Positions 1 to 9,901 of a stretch of DNA of 64,000 nucleotides are shown piece after piece. The notes under the pieces were generated by a model that saw only the letters and a list, made by a program, of their open reading frames with translations, had not been told where the DNA came from and made no database searches. Both the position numbers and the translations under genes were made by a program. The first letter of the stretch is position 1; each line of letters starts with the position of its first letter. The DNA comes from Blattamonas nauphoetae (lineage: Eukaryota > Preaxostyla > Oxymonadida): assembly GCA_033064195.1 (NCBI GenBank), contig JARBJD010000112.1:124001-188000 (forward strand), given 5' to 3'.

Positions 1-397
1 TGCGAGGGAGTATAATTCTTAAAGTTTTTATTTTTCATAGTTTGACCAATACTGATTTTTCCAGAAAAAGGGCCTAGTTGGTGACATGGGACTACTTGGT
101 GACACATAAATAAACACTCAGACGCACAAATAGTCACGGAAAACAAGCTCGGAAAAGCAGCTGATCTTCCAGGAACAGCGCTTCAAGAGAAGAATCAAGC
201 CATGAAGCTGTTGACAATGTTATTCACCACAAAAGTCAACACAAAAATTCTCTCCATTTGGCTCACCGCTCGATTCTGAACAAATTACAGTTTTAATTGA
301 TCATTTCACTGCTTTTTCTTGACGTAGTTAATCTTTTTCACCTATTTTGGAGAAAAATACAGACACCGAAGAGATCATGGAAGGTAGAATGAAAGGA
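1..397. other. Left edge, no gene seen
   Basis: AT-rich sequence without a convincing reading frame on either strand. It ends where the 244-bp inverted-repeat arm begins. I see no RNA gene or recognisable promoter here. Confidence 0.5.
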
Positions 398-641
398 TAA
401 ATGATTTAAATGAGAGCTAGTTGAGTTATCATGTTTAATCGCTCTTTTGGTAGTAGGTTTTACAGCTTTCTTCGCCGTTTTGCGAACCAGGAAGCCCTCT
501 TCGCGGATTTTTTGAATGCGCTTCCCCTTTTTCGATGCTTTATTTCAGGTGCCCCCTTCTTCATGGTGGTCCAACTTCCATTTCGTGGGGAACGGCAAGT
601 TACAGTCCTGGTCTTCTTGTATCAGACCGGTTTTCGACCTT
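398..641 (+). repeat. Left arm of 244-bp inverted repeat
   Basis: This stretch is the reverse complement of 1549-1792 with at most a few differences; near the outer end one A/T difference is visible (TAAATGATTTA[A/T]ATGAG). The arms enclose a 907-bp core. Homology stops abruptly on the inside, after CGACCTT. No clear target-site duplication was found outside the arms. The near identity implies a recent inverted duplication or gene conversion between the arms. A foldback or MITE-like element is another reading, but no transposase is present. Confidence 0.85.
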
Positions 642-1258
642 CTTGATAATCTCTTCCCGCTCGTTGGGACGTATGTTGTTGTCTATTTCGAGAATATGTG
701 ACTGGCTCATGTCGAAACAAATGGGGATAGTTGATGGAAGAGATGTGTGGACTCTTTCGCAATCTGGTGATGCGAAGTTCTCTGTGTTCAGCTTTGCAAT
801 GAGCTCGTTGACCAATCCACAAGAGATAATTGCTATCTTGGCTAGGTCGTTATTAATAGTCATCTAAGGATCAAGCAACAATAAAGCTGCTTTGGACATG
901 GTCTGGTTGTGAGACGAGATCAGGATGGTAACATAGGTAACGAAGTTGTTCAATGATCCTCCAGATATTTGGGAAAGGCTGGTGAGGATGGCATCTGGAG
1001 ATCGTGATGCATGGTGCGGAATCACAGATCTCATACATTGCACCACTTTCGTCTGTTCGGGCCTTCAAATGGAGGACTATCCCTAACAGTGGTCACGAAC
1101 GACAGTAATACTTGTTCTCGTTCCGATTCAGATAGCTCTTTGATCTCGCTCCAGTCCTCGATGTGAGTAGAACCTTGTGAAGATGACAGAAGAGAGGAGG
1201 ACAAACAAGAGAGCGTTGAATTGGGGGAAGCGTTCGTTGTATTGACAATTGAGTGCAT
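600..1258 (-). pseudogene. Decayed ARM-like protein gene of a lineage-specific family
   Basis: Three stretches in order on the minus strand read like one protein: a Ser-rich leader followed by an acidic segment with SESEREQVLLSF (1258-1031), a helical segment with NNFVTYVTILISS (1046-867) and a second helical segment with GLVNELIAKLN (863-600). The pattern of paired helices resembles ARM/HEAT-like proteins that I remember as very abundant in oxymonads (established knowledge only from memory). The second and third stretches are in one frame but separated by an in-frame TAG at 864-866. The first is in another frame, joined either by a frameshift or a small intron near 1031-1046. The 3' end runs into the left repeat arm. 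The stop in the middle of a conserved-looking region makes a dead gene most likely. Confidence 0.5.
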
Positions 1259-1444
1259 TCAGTCCGACTCGACCACAATACGTGTCCGATGGGTCAGACT
1301 TTTGTGTGAAAGAATTGATTTAGATCAAATAGTCGTCCAAACGGAACAGAAACTATCAACCAACATTTATCACATTTTCCATTTCGGAAATGGTTGTATT
1401 ATGAACTATGTCACACCTTTAACTACTCGAACCTTTAACGATAG

Positions 1445-1822
1445 CTTACCCCTGTGAGTGAGACGACACCTCATCCGTCTCCAAAACCACAGATGAAAGT
1501 TGAACAGAATTCGATGCCCAAGCCAAAAAAGACGCTTGGGACACCAATAAGGTCGAAAACCGGTCTGATACAAGAAGACCAGGACTGTAACTTGCCGTTC
1601 CCCACGAAATGGAAGTTGGACCACCATGAAGAAGGGGGCACCTGAAATAAAGCATCGAAAAAGGGGAAGCGCATTCAAAAAATCCGCGAAGAGGGCTTCC
1701 TGGTTCGCAAAACGGCGAAGAAAGCTGTAAAACCTACTACCAAAAGAGCGATTAAACATGATAACTCAACTAGCTCTCATATAAATCATTTAAACTTAAT
1801 TCACACAAATCACAATATCTAG
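1445..1822 (+). CDS. 3' exons of a lysine-rich basic protein
   Basis: An acceptor-like AG at 1443-1444 is followed by an open exon to 1586. A 66-nt GT-AG intron at 1587-1652 fits the frame, and the last exon runs to TAG at 1820-1822. The product is rich in Lys, Arg, Pro and Ser, with stretches such as PKPKKTLGTP and RKTAKKAVKPTTKR, so it could bind nucleic acid; that is inference from charge only. No start codon is visible upstream, so the 5' part is missing or lies in unrecognised exons. The last exon sits in the right inverted-repeat arm, so the same tail sequence also lies at the 3' side of the dead gene on the other strand. Confidence 0.35.
1549..1792 (-). repeat. Right arm of 244-bp inverted repeat
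   Basis: Reverse complement of 398-641. It contains most of the last intron and last exon of the lysine-rich gene. Because both arms share this 3' sequence, two unrelated upstream coding parts on opposite strands end in the same tail. Confidence 0.85.
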
Positions 1823-2654
1823 CTCTTTTCTCAACAATCAAGAAGCAGCGAAGAGACATCATTATTCCCTATTCTCTGTCAAGATCCTCATCACTTTGAG
1901 TGATTTTTGAAGATTTTCTCTCTCAAGGGACGACTATCAACACGTTTCGAAGAGTTTAGAAGATCAAATTGTCACACTATGGTTTGACATCTGTTTTTTA
2001 TCGAATAAAAACTGGTTTTAAACAAAACAGTGTATTGTGAGGGTCCACAAAGTGGTTCCATTTTCTCGAGGTATTATTCCGGATCTCTTTTTAAATCAAT
2101 TATCGAGAAGTGTCGATTGTAGCAGAGTTAGCTTTGTTAATGAAGAACTGAAGCATGAAAAAGAAAAATAGAAAAAAGAAAAAAAGTGGGTGATTGTGGC
2201 GAGTTTCATCAAAAACAAGGAGATTTTGGGGTAAACGAGAGTGACAACAAGAGAAAAAAAATGGATGATCTTGAGCATTGTTTCAAAGCTGAGAGATGTG
2301 TGATTCATCTGATAAGAATGACTTCTCCGGGTATTTGGGGTTGAAAAATTGATATTGGTCAAACTTCGCAAAAACAATACTTTTTTGAAGAATAGACCCA
2401 GCAGAATCAGAGAAAACCTCAAAATTCACCCTTTTGCCCAACAGCATATTTCGTTTCGGTAATATCTTCATACCCAGTGAACCGATTTTGATGAAATTTA
2501 TCACAGAAACGTTTTTTGGTGAAACAAACATTTTGATAAAAAAATAGCAAAAAATTCTGGGTATCTGGAAAAATAGGAAAAAACCCTTTTTTTTCTCAAG
2601 AAATTCTTTGCAAAAAATCTTTTATTTTTAGCAGCTTTTGTCGGGGTACCTCAA
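1823..2654. other. AT-rich intergenic stretch
   Basis: No reading frame with protein-like composition. Long A and T runs occur on both strands around 2160-2260 and 2530-2635. I see nothing functional before the tandem repeat starts. Confidence 0.45.
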
Positions 2655-2880
2655 TTCTCAGGGGAAAAACTCGATCACAGGGGAAAATCTCGATCACAGG
2701 GGAAAATCTCGATCACAGGGGAAAATCTCGATCACAGGGGAAAATCTCGATCACAGGGGAAAATCTCGATCACAGGGGAAAATCTCGATCACAGGGGAAA
2801 ATCTCAAACACAGGGGAAAATCTCAGTCACAGGGGAAAATCTCGGGCCACAGGGGAAGAATCTCATGGACAAGGGGATTG
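2655..2880 (+). repeat. 19-bp tandem repeat, about 11-12 units
   Basis: The unit CACAGGGGAAAATCTCGAT repeats head to tail. The central units are identical and the outer units diverge (CTCAAA, CTCAGT, CTCGGGC, then ACAAGGGGATTG), as expected for a small array that expands by slippage or unequal exchange. Because 19 is not a multiple of three, the reading frame shifts with each unit, so the open frame across it is not a gene. A tRNA-like unit follows within about 20 bp. Confidence 0.9.
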
Positions 2881-2900
2881 AAGGAGAAAGAAATTTTGAA

Positions 2901-2975
2901 CATGCGTGGTTCAGCGGTAAATGCGTTGGACTTTAACACGGCGGACCCTGGTTCGATTCCGGTCATCAGCATTTT
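2901..2975 (+). ncRNA. tRNA-like Pol III unit (SINE-like head)
   Basis: An A-box match TGGTTCAGCGG is followed about 35 bp later by a perfect B-box GGTTCGATTCC and then by a T7 run at 2972-2978, a Pol III terminator. The layout is that of a tRNA, and the first part recalls tRNA-Gly. However the anticodon stem does not pair well and the acceptor ends do not match, so this is more likely a tRNA-derived SINE head or dead tRNA than a working tRNA. The sequence immediately 3' is repeated in inverted orientation at 5544-5708. Confidence 0.5.
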
Positions 2976-3121
2976 TTTGACTTTTTTGATCTTCCTGAAT
3001 TTCTCACAAATATGTTACATTCTCTTCGTTTAACGACTTTTCGAAACATGAAATGAAACAAAATCTGAATTGTGCGAAGATCCTTCCAAATATTAGATCC
3101 ATTCCAGTGATCGTTCTCGCT
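2959..3121 (+). repeat. Inverted repeat, left copy (SINE-like body)
   Basis: Starts inside the B-box region of the tRNA-like unit (CCGGTCATCAGC, then T7) and continues with a body that is repeated, reverse-complemented, at 5544-5708. Identity is high but with scattered differences. The homology ends at TCGTTCTCGCT. The structure (Pol III head, T-rich start, fixed body) fits a SINE-like family. Confidence 0.8.
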
Positions 3122-3391
3122 GCGGTTAAGTATTCGCTGATCTGAGAGAAATCGAAAGGAGAAAAAGATATAGGCAATGATCACAGGTTGGAGATGGAAC
3201 TCCTGTCCGGAGGAGAGCAGCCGACATCTGACGATCTTCATTTTCTTTGTTTGACCTCATTTTCTCATCTATTTCCAGATCTGTTCTCGATTCTGGAGTC
3301 CAACTGACTCAGCTGTGTCATCGATGATCTTCCTGTCTTCGCCAGGTATAATCTTTACTGTTCGAATCATCACTTCTTCAATCTTCTACAG
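3122..3391. other. Possible 5' exons of the next hypothetical gene
   Basis: Two short AG...GT bounded blocks occur (for example about 3285-3345, followed by an intron-like 3346-3391 stretch with GTATAATC and TTCTACAG). No frame through them joins cleanly to the exon at 3392, so they are not called as coding. Confidence 0.3.
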
Positions 3392-3990
3392 GTTGAAGAT
3401 CCTTTGTGGGGAGATGCGAAAGAGTTTCTACGCACTCCTCAGACACGTCCTGGCTGTTTACTGAAAAGAGAATCTGTGTCTGAGCTGTTTCGTTTGATTA
3501 TCTCACAAAAACTGTCGAAATGTCAGCATTCACGCTCCTTGGTTTGCGTATTTTATCCTGCACATGATTTCATCTCTTTTTCACCTTCTCCTCACTCAGG
3601 AACAAGCTGGCATCGTTTTCGTCCCTCTTTCCACCGACGCCATCCTTCCCGTCCCTCTCACTCTCCCCCATCCACCCACTCCTCGCCCTCCCGTCGCGAC
3701 CAAAGCACCCCTTGCGGCCCCTCAAAAGCCCCGAAAAGAGCGACGACAGCCAAACATCGCCCAAACCAGCACTGCCCGCAGCAAGTTCCGACTCCGACTG
3801 CGCCATCTCGCTCGTCAGCACGCCGTCGCTACCTTCGTCCACACATCACCTCCTCTTCGTCATCGCGGAGAGCGACACAGAAGGCGAGAAGCACACACAC
3901 TGCTTCGCTCGCTGTGTGGGAGAGGAGGGCTGGCAGAGAGTGTTGCCTGAGTATTTTGAGGAAGTGTTGAGACTTTTGAAGCGATTGTGA
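3392..3990 (+). CDS. Hypothetical protein, 3' exons
   Basis: An exon from 3392 to 3541 is followed by a 58-nt GT-AG intron (3542-3599) and a last exon from 3600. After the splice two frames compete: one gives a Pro-rich reading that ends at 3950. The other, shifted by one, has a better protein composition, with an acidic Ser-rich segment and the helical end EEGWQRVLPEYFEEVLRLLKRL split over its last 22 residues, and stops at 3990. A frameshift or an unseen exon would reconcile them. No domain recognised. The gene lies inside the block bounded by the SINE-like inverted repeats. Confidence 0.35.
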
Positions 3991-4279
3991 GAAGTGGAGT
4001 GTGAATTAAGAGAAGAGAGTGAGGATTGCGCTGAAATAGGAGGAGGAGCGTGTGATGGACTGAAAATGAAACGATCCCGTTGATCTTTCATTTACTTTGA
4101 TTCTCTTTCTCGTTCCTTTGTCCAAATTGGTGTGAAATGTCAACTTTACTTGTGGGTGACTGATCACGCTCATTCTCTTTGTTTACTGTTCTGATAAGCG
4201 AAACAAACTGAAAGGAAGATAGTGCATGTTCAAATATCTGCCGATGCTTTCACATTCTTGATGAAATGTGATTGAAGCC

Positions 4280-5452
4280 CTACAAAACGAAAGATCGTCC
4301 ACGAGGCAGGAACCTCGTTGACCCACTCCTCATTCGTCCGCTCCTTTGTGAGCGATCTCTTCTATTTTTCGATTCTTCATCCCATTTTCTACTCGTTGCG
4401 TGCTTCCAGCCGTTTTGTCGCTCGTCATTGGCAGATTCGTCGCTGATCACTTCAACGAGAAGGGTGTCGGACTTTGACATCATAGCGGAGATTAAGAAGC
4501 CTTGTACAATTGCCGCAAATGTTGGAGTTAAATGGTACTCTTCTAAGCCTTGCAAATCGCTCTCAAAGATACATTTGATCCTTTGTTCTTCGAGGAGAGG
4601 GGTATGGTTATTTCGACTGAAAGGACATTACATTCTACCAAAATGAAGCGTAGATTGTTCTCAGAGGTTGATTGCGACAGAAATCACTATGTTCGAATCA
4701 ATTTCAGGGATCGTGGAAGATCCTTGTGTTGCGGGAGGTATTTGAAAGGAGAATGTCGTTTGGACAACATCCACTCCTCCTGTTAACCACTCCAAGCGAT
4801 GTTGAAAGGAAGAGAGGGCTTCTGCAGACGAGGTGAATCCACTGTCTCCGCTCAAGATTTCTTGAGATTCGAGGGCAGCTAATTAAGAGAGTGTGGTGGT
4901 ATGAATGACAGCTGATTGTTCAACCGAATAAATGAAGAGTTTAAGATGCGATTGACAAAGAGTTGGGAACAGTGCTTTGCCCGTGCCAACACTGACATTG
5001 ATGCCGGTGAATGGTTGGAGAGGAGACGATGTTTGCGAGATTGATGTCCTCAGTTGATTGAAAGTTGCCGATACTGTATTATTGTGTGTAACTTTTCCGC
5101 CTCTGAAGGAACGAGGAAGAAACAAATGATATGGAATGAAGATCAGACGAGAAAATGGAAGTTATGGATAGAAGAGACACATATTCGAAAGAAAGAGAGA
5201 ATGAAAACAAAATCTTTACCAATTCAAGAGAGAGAAGGATGTATTCAATCTTGTTCCTGCACATACCCATGGATGAAAGTGGCAAATGAATCTGCGTTCT
5301 AATACAAGTGAAGCGTCTCTCCTGAAGACAAACATCGATGAATTGAGTTCAAGACTCACAAACCTTGAAGATAAACATCCATTTATGGTCATTAGAAGGT
5401 CGAGCTGCATGCACACAACCGTTTGAAGAAAAAGTGAGAGAATCTCTGTCAA
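4280..5452 (-). pseudogene. Remnant of a secreted surface-protein-like gene
   Basis: Reading the minus strand from 5452, protein-like pieces appear in a consistent order but in different frames: a hydrophobic leader (ILSLFLQTVVC) followed by LMTINGCLSSRFVSLE; a Ser/Thr-rich piece with PFTGINVSVGTGKALFPTL; SGDSGFTSSAEALSSF and TTFSFQIPPATQG; then LEEYHLTPTFAAIVQGF near 4555. The composition suits an extracellular beta-helix-like protein, and the leader suits a signal peptide. Several frame changes, not all with splice-like borders, indicate decay. Recognition as an oxymonad family is from memory and uncertain. Confidence 0.4.
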
Positions 5453-5543
5453 CGAGAGATGAATGTGTGATCGAACACGAGAGTCACTCGGTCAGGGTCA
5501 CAGATGAGGAGAGATAGATTTAGGCAATGTGTGCGAACAGTGA

Positions 5544-5708
5544 AGCGAGAACGATCACTGGAATGGATCTAAGATTTGGAAGGATCTTCGCACAATTCAG
5601 ATTTTGTTTCATTTCATGTTTCGAAAAGTCGTTAAACGAAGAGAATGTAACATATTTGTGAGAAATTCAGGAAGATCAAAAAAGTCAAAAAAATGCTGAC
5701 GTGACCGG
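5544..5708 (-). repeat. Inverted repeat, right copy (SINE-like body)
   Basis: Reverse complement of 2959-3121. On this side the tRNA-like head is missing or unrecognisable beyond CGGTCACGTCAGC. The two copies bound a 2.75-kb block. Confidence 0.8.
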
Positions 5709-6333
5709 GTTATTGACGCATCTATGAGTCGGGGTCAATTCTCTGCTCATTTTCTCCTACTTCCAATAGTTGAAAAAACTTTCTTTTGAATTCCAAATTA
5801 ACCCAAAAAGCCCAAAATAAGAACTCGTCCTGTTGAACACAATTTATAGAGTGAGATCAATCGGGTTCTCACTTCGTTTCTGAGAGACGTAAGATCTTCA
5901 CGATCCAGTGTTCTATCGTTCATTGACCACTTCGAAAAAAGCTTGAGGTGTGATGATGTTGAAAAGAGTGTAGAAGATGGAGGAACAGGTGTGTCCATGC
6001 TTCTCCACTTCCACCGCTGTATTCTTGAACTTCGACATTCCCATAAACTTAACCGTGATAGGATGAGTTAAAGGTAATTTAAAGAACTAGGAGTGATTCA
6101 TTAGCCGAAGATCCGATAGCTTAGAATTCTTCTGCGATTCGAGGAGGTCTTTCTTCAGATCAAGCAAGATCGTGTCATGAACGAGCTAGAATTGAGTTTT
6201 AGATGACTCAATATGTAACTTCCATTTTTATAGAACCCATATTTGGACATCTTTCAAAATGTCCGCTATTTCTGCAAAATAATACGAAAGAAAAGATTGT
6301 GGCTTGGATCAAAATTTATCCAATCGATTTATT
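5709..6333. other. Intergenic, upstream of kinase-like gene
   Basis: No supported gene. Presumably includes the promoter of the plus-strand gene that starts at 6334; no motif can be named. Confidence 0.45.
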
Positions 6334-7941
6334 ATGGAAACCATCTTTGACCCTCGCCGTTTCCAAAGCGAGACAGTATCGCTAATGGTAGTCAAGGGAA
6401 AATGGATCCACGCATCCAATCTCACACCGCCGGCCACTCTGACTAAAGAATCAATTGATGCTGTTGTTCGTCGTCAAGAGCACATTGAATACTTTCCAAA
6501 CGATCCAGCGAGAATGGGACGGTCTTTTCCACCTACATCAGTTCCAACAGCGAAATGGGATGAAATTCCATCAGAAGTTGGTGCACCTCTAAAAACTGAA
6601 AATTCTCCGTTCTCATCTGTCCGATACGTAGGCTACCGAAGTGGAAAGAGGAGTTGTGTGGTTTGTGTTCGAATTGGTGACAATGGAGAAATTGGTGTCG
6701 CTAAAAACTCTCGAAACCAATGGCTCGTTCCAGATCCGTCTGGTTCCCAAATTCTCCGAATAAAAGGATGTGGAATGTGGACACAAGATGATAAAGTTCC
6801 CTACCCGTCCACTACCCTTCACACACTCGGCAGACCATTCAATGACACAGAAATTAAAACACTTCGCGGTTTCTGCTTCCCAGAAACTGCTGCAAACGAA
6901 AGTTTCATCACCACAGAAGTGGATAACATGCTTGATAAGATGGGAATGGTTCCAGTAGCTGTTCCCGTCGGAATGTGGCTGTACGACGAGATGGAGGGCG
7001 ATCCTGCTCCTCTCGTCCCGCGTGCTTGCTGTGTCCTCGAGACCACTTCAGACAAACGAGGCGAGAACCATTTCATGACAGGATTGGAGATGCTTCTGGC
7101 TGACAAATTGACAGATGATGTTGCCACATCGATTCTGAGTCGAGCCACGACCATCTTCGGGAAACACGGCAGACCAATACCTTCCGAAGCGAACAAACCG
7201 TACACCCGCGTGGATGTCTCCGACACCCAGAGCCTTGGAAAGACGATGAACTCGTTCTTGGGAAAACTCGATGCCCTGCTAAGCCCAAATTCACACACAG
7301 ATTTCAGCAAGCAGATGAGCCACATCCCAGCTGAAGACATTCTGTCCATTTTCTCCGAGGAACAGTCCAGCGACGTTGATATGGGATTGCTTTCAGAGCT
7401 TGTGTATCTTTTCGGGTGGGAAGGTGGAAAGTGCATGACGGCCATTCACAGGGCAGGCTATGTCTGGGGATCGTTCTGCAATCTCTCCACAATGGAGGCG
7501 ATCAGCAACGCACACCTCGACAACCTCGTTGTCCTTCCATCTGAAACCATCATCAATCACAAACAGCTCATCTCCCCAATCGACTTTGATTCGTCGTATG
7601 CCATCCGAAGGACAGTCGACCTCTTCAGAGATCAGCCTTGTGAAAGCGAAGATTATGCAGAAAGTTGGCTCGTGTCCGAGTTCAGGCAGCTCCTGGGCGA
7701 CATGGGAGGAGCCCAAGCTGAAACAGCATGCGCGACCATCACATCTGAACCCAGACGCATTTTGAGTGGGCCGAAGAAGGATTTTCTGTGGATTCTCCGA
7801 GAACTGGCAGTCTGTGGAGCATTGCTTGGGTATACAACACCGCTTTCAACGATTTCATGCCTTTCAAAGCCGCGCTTTTTCGAAAACATTGCAAATCTGA
7901 CGGAACAAATTTTGGACTATTCGCGCGATATCAACTCATAA
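6334..7941 (+). CDS. Kinase-fold protein, SelO-like layout
   Basis: An intronless 535-residue protein; the first ATG in the long open frame is METIFDPRRF at 6334. Several patterns recall the protein-kinase-like fold, and the order recalls SelO AMPylases: ILRIKGCG near residue 145 where SelO has a LKGAGRTPYSR-type segment, a helix-rich stretch ending in MVPVAVPVGMW where SelO has the IPTTRAL segment, then AHLDNLVVLP (catalytic-loop-like HxDN) and SPIDFDSSY (metal-binding DFD-like) near residues 395-425. This similarity is my reading of short motifs, so the family is tentative. No signal peptide or TM helix. It faces the ARM gene tail to tail with only 81 bp between stops. Confidence 0.55.
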   Translation: METIFDPRRFQSETVSLMVVKGKWIHASNLTPPATLTKESIDAVVRRQEHIEYFPNDPARMGRSFPPTSVPTAKWDEIPSEVGAPLKTENSPFSSVRYVGYRSGKRSCVVCVRIGDNGEIGVAKNSRNQWLVPDPSGSQILRIKGCGMWTQDDKVPYPSTTLHTLGRPFNDTEIKTLRGFCFPETAANESFITTEVDNMLDKMGMVPVAVPVGMWLYDEMEGDPAPLVPRACCVLETTSDKRGENHFMTGLEMLLADKLTDDVATSILSRATTIFGKHGRPIPSEANKPYTRVDVSDTQSLGKTMNSFLGKLDALLSPNSHTDFSKQMSHIPAEDILSIFSEEQSSDVDMGLLSELVYLFGWEGGKCMTAIHRAGYVWGSFCNLSTMEAISNAHLDNLVVLPSETIINHKQLISPIDFDSSYAIRRTVDLFRDQPCESEDYAESWLVSEFRQLLGDMGGAQAETACATITSEPRRILSGPKKDFLWILRELAVCGALLGYTTPLSTISCLSKPRFFENIANLTEQILDYSRDINS

Positions 7942-8022
7942 TCTCTCTCCTTCTCGACTAAAATTCTTCGTTCTTCATGTTTTTAATCCGTGAAATGCTG
8001 TTTATGGAAAGAACCGGTTGAA

Positions 8023-9807
8023 TCAAGTTGTTTTCGAGAGAATCTCTTTTGACAGTTCAGAAACTCGGCCGTCTTCATGAGATGAATAGTTTCCCAGAAC
8101 AGTTTGAAAATCTTCTGCCAGAAGATAAGATATGAAAGTATTCTCAGGAGAAGACGAGGTTTTCTGATTTTGGATTGATGTGTCCAAAAAGTAGTTGAGT
8201 GTGCAGAGAGCAGGCACTGTGTATGTCTTATGATCAGTTCGAAGAATGTTGAGAAGTACACCAACGACGTTGTTGGATATAAGAGGTTCCATGAGGGCTG
8301 GAGACGTCGTGATGAGATTGGAGAGTAAATCACAAAGATATTTGATTTGGATCGGGTTCATCTCAGACTGGATCTGTAAAAAGTAACTAAGGAGTCCACT
8401 GTCAAAAATTTGTTGACCTTGATCGGGAGTACCATTTGCAATGTTCGCACAAATCCAAATGATGTCACGAAGGACGTTATTGTTCACCTTTTTAACAATT
8501 ATTGTGAGATACACGATCAAATGTGTATTTAGAAGTATCTGAAACAGATAAGACATATTTTCAGAACGGATTCAGAGAGACAAACCTGAATGTGGTCCGA
8601 TGTCGTTCTTGTGAGTTGGCCAAGAGCTTTCAAGAGTTTTTCATGTGTCATCGCTGTTTTGATCGTCGGAAGAAGATCCACAAGTAATGAAATGTTTTCT
8701 TGATCCGCCATTTTCTAAATTTCTGACGAGGAAGGAAGAAGTCACACAGAGATTGCCAGATAGTTTCTGTTTGTGATCTCGAAGAGAATATCAAGAATGT
8801 GACTTATAACCATTTCGGTACACGTCGGAATGAGTTTGATTAGAGCAGGAATTTGATCAATGATGAGTTGTTCTTCATCAGTCTCGATGGATGGATCAAA
8901 AGGTGGGTTATTTGAGTTTATCCTTGACAGCTGTTCTTGAATTTGTGGTCTCTTCGTGTTTTTTGCGAGGCCGCTTATTGCAGAAAGGATTGTCCCTGCC
9001 TGTTGAGCGTCGAGTTTCTTTGTTTGAATGATAGTGAAAAGTGGTTGAACAAGATGCTGTACGATGATATGATTTCGCAGAGTTGTTGAATAATCACAGA
9101 GATTATGAATGAGCCAAGCAGTCTGAAGATTATTCATTTGGGAGTGATAGATGAGAAAAAACTAACATGTTCAACAATTGACATTTCTGAGGATTGGAGG
9201 AGTATAGGGAAGGCATCAACACACGCCGAGTAACAAATACTTTGGAAGAGAGGCATTGCAGATCGTGAAAAACTTTTTGTTAGGTTTATTAGGATGAAAA
9301 GAGTTTTCAGTTGAATCTCTGCACAATTCTCTCTCAAGAGCAATGGGGCGAGAGATTCTGCCAAATTGAATGTTGCAAAACGTTCAGAAGGTATGTTATA
9401 CACTTATAAAACCTACTGTGAGAATGAGGAGACATACTTTGTTGGGTTGGAATTCGAAGGAGATCCAATGCTTCAATGACAACAGAATCATCAGGAGAAG
9501 CTAGATTCTGAATCTGTGCTGGAATAGGGGCAAGCTACAATTGTTTTAAATGTTGTAAAAAGAATCAGAAGCAGATTTGTGTGACGAAAAAAAGGCAAAA
9601 TGAGACTAGTTCCTCCATTTCATTTGACAAAGTGTTTTCACTGAGATGTGGTGATTGCGAAGATTGGTTGAAGGCGGGTCGCTTTTTGTTACGAAGACCA
9701 GAAGCGTAAAAATCGTAATATTCGTCACCCGTTTCTTCCTCAGGATTATCAAAGAGGAAACGACGATCATTTCCCCGATTAGACGTAGTGGAGAGATTAG
9801 AGCTCAT
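8023..9807 (-). CDS. Importin-alpha-like ARM-repeat protein
   Basis: Six exons (9807-9607, 9534-9438, 9402-9167, 9122-8748, 8714-8586, 8538-8023) joined by five introns of 72, 35, 44, 33 and 47 nt give one uninterrupted 517-residue protein starting MSSNLSTTSN and ending EILSKTT. Introns have GT-AG borders and the phases agree. The protein is a run of ARM helices; TAWLIHNLCDYS and DIIWICANIANGTPDQ match the ARM pattern of importin alpha, where conserved W and N residues bind nuclear localisation signals. A basic patch (GLRNKKRP) in the N-terminal region could be an importin-beta-binding segment, but it is short. A plus-strand paralogue lies at 33331. Confidence 0.7.
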
Positions 9808-9901
9808 GAGTCACGTTGCAAAATTGTGTGAACCTGGAGAATACACATTGTGGTCTGATCTAAGATTGCAGAAACTTTGGTGAAATAATGAAAAAAGAAA
9901 A

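Noticed and set aside
864-866. Recoding of TAG as a sense codon
   Set aside because: Other genes in the window end with TAG in sensible places, and the gene shows other signs of decay.
2901-2971. Functional tRNA, perhaps a suppressor with anticodon TTA
   Set aside because: The loop CTTTAAC would fit, but the anticodon stem and the acceptor stem do not pair.
2638-3033. Open frame through the 19-bp tandem array and tRNA-like unit
   Set aside because: The repeat period is not a multiple of three and the frame only stays open because the unit lacks stops; it also runs through a Pol III unit.
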